From: Moraxella caprae DSM 19149
GTDB taxonomy: Bacteria > Pseudomonadota > Gammaproteobacteria > Pseudomonadales > Moraxellaceae
NCBI RefSeq assembly: GCF_000426885.1
Contig: NZ_KE384586.1
Location: 7,186-42,721 of the forward strand
Reading direction: 5' to 3'
DNA length: 35,536 nucleotides
Part shown: positions 32,152 to 35,536 of the stretch, in pieces
Layout of the letters: every line of letters begins with the position of its first letter
Numbering within the stretch: position 1 is the first letter of the stretch
Position numbers and translations under genes: made by a program
Notes under the pieces: model-generated
The model's database searches: none
Told to the model about the DNA's origin: nothing
What the model saw: only the letters and a program-made list of their open reading frames with translations

Positions 32152-33360
32152 ATGACCCAATTTAAATCCCCCCAAGAACAACTTGAAATCCTAAAACGAG
32201 GCGTGGTTGAAATTTATTCAGAAGAAGATTTGTTAAAAAAACTCGCTTTGGGTCGCCCCTTGCGTATCAAACTTGGCATGGACCCCACCGCCCCTGATTT
32301 GCATTTTGGGCATACGGTGGTGCTAAACAAACTGCGTGCTTTTCAAGAATTGGGGCATGAAGTGCTGTTTCTTATTGGCGACTACACCGCTCGCATTGGC
32401 GACCCCACAGGCAAAAACGCCACTCGTCCGCCCCTATCAGAAGAGCAGGTCAAGGCAAATGCCGAAACTTACGCCAAGCAAGTCTTTAAAATCCTAGATA
32501 AAGACAAAACTACCATTATGTTCAACTCTGACTGGTTCTCCAAAATGAGTGCAGGGGACATGATACAGCTGGCCAGCCAGCTTACCGTATCTCGAATGCT
32601 TGAACGTGATGACTTTTCTAAACGATACAACAGCCAAACGCCCATCGCCATTCACGAATTTTTGTACCCACTTGTACAGGGCTATGACAGCATTGCCATG
32701 GAAGCTGATGTGGAGATTGGCGGTACCGACCAGACCTTTAACGTGCTTATGGGGCGTACCCTACAAGGTCGTTATGGCAAAGAACCCCAAGTTTGTATCA
32801 CCATGCCCCTTTTGGAGGGCTTGGACGGTGTCCAAAAAATGTCCAAATCGCTTGGCAACTACATCGGCATTGACGAACCTGTGGGCGTGATGTACCAAAA
32901 AATCCTATCCATGCCCGACACGCTCATCGCTCGCTATTTTGAGCTTTTGAGCTTTAAGCCGATGAGTGAAGTGAACGCTCTGCTTGATGACATGGCAAAC
33001 GGTCGCAATCCCCAAGAATTAAAGAAAATCCTAGCCCATGAGCTCATTGAGCGTTTTCATGATAAAGAGTCTGCCGACAACGCCCACCGCTCGGCAGGCA
33101 ACCGTCTGGCTGATGGCGAATTGCCGATTGATTTGCCAGAAGTGTCGCTCACGCTTGACGGTGCGGATAAGCTCTTTATCACCCAAGTGCTAAATCAAGC
33201 CAGCCTTGCCAAAAATTCTGCCCAAGCCAAAGATATGCTCTCTCGTGGGGCGGTCAAGGTAGACGGACAAGTTGTGGACGCAAGTTTTGCCCTAAGCGTG
33301 GGGCAAACGGTGGTGATACAGGCAGGGAAAAAGGCGTTTGCGAGAGTGAGTGTGGTTTAA
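32152..33360 (+). CDS. tyrS: Tyrosyl-tRNA synthetase
   Basis: Charges tRNA-Tyr. The 402-residue class I synthetase has the HIGH-type motif HFGH (51-54), [13 protein letters not shown], the tyrosine pocket segment [21 protein letters not shown], and KMSKS near residue 230. A C-terminal S4 RNA-binding domain is present ([17 protein letters not shown]). It resembles the TyrZ-type synthetases of Pseudomonas and Acinetobacter rather than the shorter E. coli motif order (HFGH instead of HIGH). Ribosome site AGGAA is seven bases upstream. Confidence 0.97.
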   Translation: MTQFKSPQEQLEILKRGVVEIYSEEDLLKKLALGRPLRIKLGMDPTAPDLHFGHTVVLNKLRAFQELGHEVLFLIGDYTARIGDPTGKNATRPPLSEEQVKANAETYAKQVFKILDKDKTTIMFNSDWFSKMSAGDMIQLASQLTVSRMLERDDFSKRYNSQTPIAIHEFLYPLVQGYDSIAMEADVEIGGTDQTFNVLMGRTLQGRYGKEPQVCITMPLLEGLDGVQKMSKSLGNYIGIDEPVGVMYQKILSMPDTLIARYFELLSFKPMSEVNALLDDMANGRNPQELKKILAHELIERFHDKESADNAHRSAGNRLADGELPIDLPEVSLTLDGADKLFITQVLNQASLAKNSAQAKDMLSRGAVKVDGQVVDASFALSVGQTVVIQAGKKAFARVSVV

Positions 33361-33368
33361 AAGAAATA

Positions 33369-33394
33369 TAGCCATATGAATTATCATATGGCTA
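33369..33394. terminator. Bidirectional hairpin after tyrS
   Basis: TAGCCATATGA ATTA TCATATGGCTA, a perfect 11-bp stem between tyrS and the converging broken gene. Flanking T/A tracts are modest on both sides. Confidence 0.65.
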
Positions 33395-33404
33395 TTTCCG
33401 ATGT

Positions 33405-33798
33405 TTAGTCATTGGTTCTATCCTTTATTTCCAAAGATAAACCAAGTACACTATTTGTGTTGTTTAGAGTCAAGCGTTTTTCTGTTACCTTTTGACGAAG
33501 AATGTCGCTTTTTGAATTGGCAAAAGCAAGAAATCTCTTTCTTGATATTATGAGTCTAACCGCAGTGGGCAAGAGTTCATATGACTTATCAAAGGCGGTT
33601 TCTATAAATTCATCATCATACAATCTTTCTTCGGCAACGCTTAAAAATCCGTGAACAAGTTTTGATTCTATTTTAGTCCAATGTTCATCAAGTAAAGCCT
33701 ACATATTAGTAACTGCTTGCGATTCTTTTACACTTTCTGCTTTATCTTTAATTTTTTTTGGACAAAACTTTGCTTTTGTTTCTTAAATCATTAAACAT
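33405..33798 (-). pseudogene. Broken gene of about 130 residues, unknown function
   Basis: From an ATG at 33798 the frame reads MFNDLRNKSKVLSKK and shifts at a run of eight A (33752-33759, T on the plus strand). It resumes as IKDKAESVKESQAVTNM, meets an in-frame TAG (33699-33701), and continues ALLDEHWTKIESKLVHGF to the stop at 33405. An ATG further in (33623) would give only the last 72 residues. No family recognised; the product looks soluble and charged. Two separate lesions argue for decay, though the A8 alone could be a slippage switch. Confidence 0.65.
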
Positions 33799-33834
33799 AA
33801 GGCAACCCAAGTAATCAAAAACCCAAAATCACTA

Positions 33835-34011
33835 TTAAAGTGCACGAACCTTATCAACACTCCATAGATAGTCTGGATTTTGGGATTTAGCATGTTCAAG
33901 TGCTGTCTTTTTGGCTTCACTTTCAGATGTGGCATTAACACTAAACCACTTATTGCCACCACTGCCACCATTTGGTTTTTTAAAGGTTAAATTTACGCTA
34001 TATCTAGCCAT
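33835..34011 (-). CDS. Small hypothetical protein, 58 residues
   Basis: An intact short gene reading MARYSVNLTFKKPNGGSGGN at the start, then NKWFSVNATSESEAKKTALEHA and ending in SVDKVRAL. It is basic, with beta-like ends around a short helix. A ribosome site (GGAG) lies eight bases before the ATG. It is transcribed divergently from the XRE gene at 34167 and upstream of the broken gene, in a shared regulatory region holding a 10-bp inverted repeat. No function recognised. Confidence 0.65.
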   Translation of the reverse strand: MARYSVNLTFKKPNGGSGGNKWFSVNATSESEAKKTALEHAKSQNPDYLWSVDKVRAL

Positions 34012-34097
34012 TGTTAAAACTCCAAGTTAATTTAAGAAATGCTTATTTGAAAACAGAAAATTGTTTTCAGTTTCTATTTTAATTATTTATTATATGG

Positions 34098-34127
34098 TTG
34101 TAAATTGACGGTTTGGACAATTTACAA
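34098..34127. promoter_or_regulatory. Operator candidate between the 58-residue gene and the XRE regulator
   Basis: TTGTAAATTG (34098-34107) and CAATTTACAA (34118-34127) are a perfect 10-bp inverted repeat spaced by 10 bases, placed as a dimeric regulator site. A minus-strand TATAAT (34089-34094) next to it could serve the small gene. Confidence 0.6.
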
Positions 34128-34166
34128 TCCATTTTAGACACAAAAATAAATTTTAGGTAGGTTAAT

Positions 34167-34592
34167 ATGACCATTCAAGACAATATCCGCCATATTAGAG
34201 AAAGTTACAATCTTACCCAAGAAAATATGGCAGAACTTCTTAACATGACAGCAAGTGGTTACGCAAAAATTGAGCGTGGAGCAACACAGTTAAAATTTGA
34301 AAAGTTAGAAAAAATCGCTCAAATTCTTAATGTGGACGTTGTTGAATTATTAGAATTAGGCGATAGTGGTGATGTTGTCATACAGTTGCCAAATAATAGT
34401 GGCGATAATGCAACGGCAAATTATTATTTAAATGCCAATGAAAAGCTAGTATCTGAAATAGAAAAGCTTAATTTAAAAATAGAGCATCAAGCCCAATTAT
34501 TGGTGAGCAAAGATGAATTAATTCTTGAAAAAGATAAACAAATCCAAGCGTTAAAAGATGTAATTGATTTATTGAAACAAGGTAAAAATTAG
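34167..34592 (+). CDS. XRE-family regulator with C-terminal coiled coil
   Basis: A 141-residue protein. Residues 5-62 are an XRE helix-turn-helix ([45 protein letters not shown]). After a polar linker, residues 88-138 form a leucine-rich charged coiled coil, likely for dimerisation. The DNA is AT-rich, as in the neighbouring 58-residue gene, which points to a small acquired patch. The inverted repeat at 34098-34127 is its likely binding site. No adjacent toxin gene was recognised. Confidence 0.9.
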   Translation: MTIQDNIRHIRESYNLTQENMAELLNMTASGYAKIERGATQLKFEKLEKIAQILNVDVVELLELGDSGDVVIQLPNNSGDNATANYYLNANEKLVSEIEKLNLKIEHQAQLLVSKDELILEKDKQIQALKDVIDLLKQGKN

Positions 34593-34603
34593 GCAAACCT
34601 ACT

Positions 34604-34822
34604 ATGACCCCAAAAACAGGCATCTACCGCCACTACAAAGGCAACCTTTACCAAGTGCTACACACCGCCCGCCATTCCGAGACCGAAGAGACCCTTGTCG
34701 TTTATCGTGCCTTATATGGCGATTATGAGGTGTGGGTACGCCCTTTGACGATGTTTTGTGAAAGTGTAACGATTGACGGCAAGACCTTGCCACGTTTTGA
34801 GCTTATTAAGGAATTATCATGA
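34604..34822 (+). CDS. DUF1653 domain protein
   Basis: A 72-residue protein matching DUF1653: [21 protein letters not shown], then [17 protein letters not shown] and RFELI. Function unknown; a small beta-rich domain. Its stop overlaps the FKBP start by 4 bp (ATGA), so they are coupled. It begins 11 bp after the XRE gene. Confidence 0.92.
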   Translation: MTPKTGIYRHYKGNLYQVLHTARHSETEETLVVYRALYGDYEVWVRPLTMFCESVTIDGKTLPRFELIKELS

Positions 34823-35214
34823 ATTTTGAAATCATTGACCTTGTCATCGGCACAGGCAAAATGTGCGAGCGTGGGGCGTTGATTACCGCCCATTATACAG
34901 GCTATTTGGCGGACGGTACGGTGTTTGACAGCTCACACCATCGTGGGCAAGCCTTTGAGACTGTGATTGGCACAGGGCGAGTGATAAAAGGCTGGGATTT
35001 GGGTGTGCTTGGCAGTGAAATTGGGGCGAAACTGCTTGCCAAATGGGGCATAAGCGTGGAGTTGCCAGCGTGCGAGCCGATGAGAGTTGGCGGGAAAAGA
35101 CGGCTCATTGTTCCTGCTTTTTTGGGCTATGGCGAGCGTGCGGTGGGTAAGATTCCACCCAACTCGGATTTGGTGTTTGAGATTGAGCTGATTGATGTCA
35201 AAACAAGAGATTAA
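34819..35214 (+). CDS. FKBP-type peptidyl-prolyl cis-trans isomerase
   Basis: A 131-residue single-domain FKBP, catalysing proline isomerisation in the cytosol (no signal peptide). Motifs are [46 protein letters not shown] and [16 protein letters not shown]. Relatives are about 110 residues; here residues 66-87 ([11 protein letters not shown] onward) are an extra 22-residue block between GVLG and MRVGGKRR. It is in frame and compatible with a longer loop. Coupled to the DUF1653 gene. Confidence 0.93.
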   Translation: MNFEIIDLVIGTGKMCERGALITAHYTGYLADGTVFDSSHHRGQAFETVIGTGRVIKGWDLGVLGSEIGAKLLAKWGISVELPACEPMRVGGKRRLIVPAFLGYGERAVGKIPPNSDLVFEIELIDVKTRD

Positions 35215-35270
35215 ATATTTATAAAAATCAATATCTTATAAATATTTTAAAAAAATTACCGCAAAAAGAC

Positions 35271-35298
35271 TTTACAACCCAAAACTATCCTGTATAAT
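35271..35298 (+). promoter_or_regulatory. Strong promoter P1 at the right edge
   Basis: TTTACA (35271-35276) and a perfect TATAAT (35293-35298), 16-bp spacing, pointing right. Confidence 0.7.
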
Positions 35299-35467
35299 AC
35301 GCACTCATTCAAGCAATGGTTAGTTACAAAACACCAACAAAACAACTTTAATCTAAATAAAATTAAGAGTGAAGTTTGTTAAAGTTTGAATATTTCGAAA
35401 GAATTGATTTAAAAGTTAAGTTAAAAACAAACTTCTAAAAACTTTCAAAAAAAAATTAAAAAACCGC

Positions 35468-35495
35468 TTGACATCAAAATCCATTGTGATAGAAT
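35468..35495 (+). promoter_or_regulatory. Strong promoter P2 at the right edge
   Basis: A perfect TTGACA (35468-35473) and TAGAAT (35490-35495), 16-bp spacing. With P1 about 170 bp upstream it suggests a highly expressed unit, possibly stable RNA, starting beyond the window. No ORF or RNA gene is visible in 35215-35536. Confidence 0.7.
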
Positions 35496-35536
35496 AGTCA
35501 GCCTTGATTGATGATACAGACGATGTATCACGTACT

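Noticed and set aside
33783-33971. A 62-residue minus-strand ORF
   Set aside because: It overlaps the intact 58-residue gene in another frame and lacks a ribosome site; the 58-residue frame has GGAG and a plausible composition.
1-35536. CRISPR array
   Set aside because: No direct repeats of 25-40 bp with regular unique spacers; the only regular array is the octamer repeat.

Overview
The window looks like a chromosomal segment of a gammaproteobacterium of the family Moraxellaceae, most likely the genus Moraxella. This is inferred from the gene content and order (TPR protein-lolB-ispE-tRNA-Gln-prs, purE-purK), the protein sequences, AT-rich spacers between moderately GC coding regions, and many short palindromic intergenic repeats. 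It was judged by reading, without a database search, so the genus is an inference.

Layout. 1-2143: an octamer repeat at the left edge, a DUF442-type phosphatase-like gene and trpE. 2144-6083: a minus-strand accessory operon with a WYL-domain regulator, a coiled-coil protein with a glycine/alanine-rich hydrophobic core, a 544-residue protein with an HNH-like motif followed by membrane segments, and an overlapping small cysteine-cluster protein. A small XRE gene diverges from it. 6751-11084: an AI-2E family transporter, then purE and the tightly coupled purK-fic-yaiI. 11319-15529: a metallophosphoesterase, ycgN, corC and murJ. 15530-16991: palindromic elements and an EamA-type exporter pseudogene. 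17085-19568: ampD, divergent from a DUF4105/Lnb-like outer-membrane protein. 19584-22715: a second fic operon (fbp-fic-unknown gene-rRNA/tRNA methyltransferase). 22716-23615: a gene-poor stretch with decayed ORFs. 23616-28887: prs, two identical tRNA-Gln genes, ispE, lolB and a TPR protein. 29376-33360: a CapA-like protein, and anmK divergent from tyrS. 33405-34592: a small accessory patch with a broken gene, an unlisted 58-residue gene and an XRE regulator. 34604-35214: a DUF1653 gene and an FKBP isomerase. The right edge holds two strong sigma70-like promoters pointing out of the window.

Housekeeping themes are purine synthesis (prs, purE, purK), peptidoglycan synthesis and recycling (murJ, ampD, anmK), lipoprotein sorting (lolB), isoprenoid synthesis (ispE), gluconeogenesis (fbp), tryptophan synthesis (trpE) and translation (tyrS, tRNA-Gln). 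The best candidate for an undescribed system is the WYL-regulated operon at 2144-6083. It has a good promoter bracketed by an inverted repeat and combines an HNH-like motif, membrane segments and a pore-like helical protein, which would fit a defence or toxin module. Function is not shown by the sequence. Secondary points are two Fic AMPylase-like genes each coupled to a metabolic operon, a twice-broken exporter gene carrying a 122-bp palindromic element, and an XRE gene with a perfect 10-bp inverted-repeat operator candidate.
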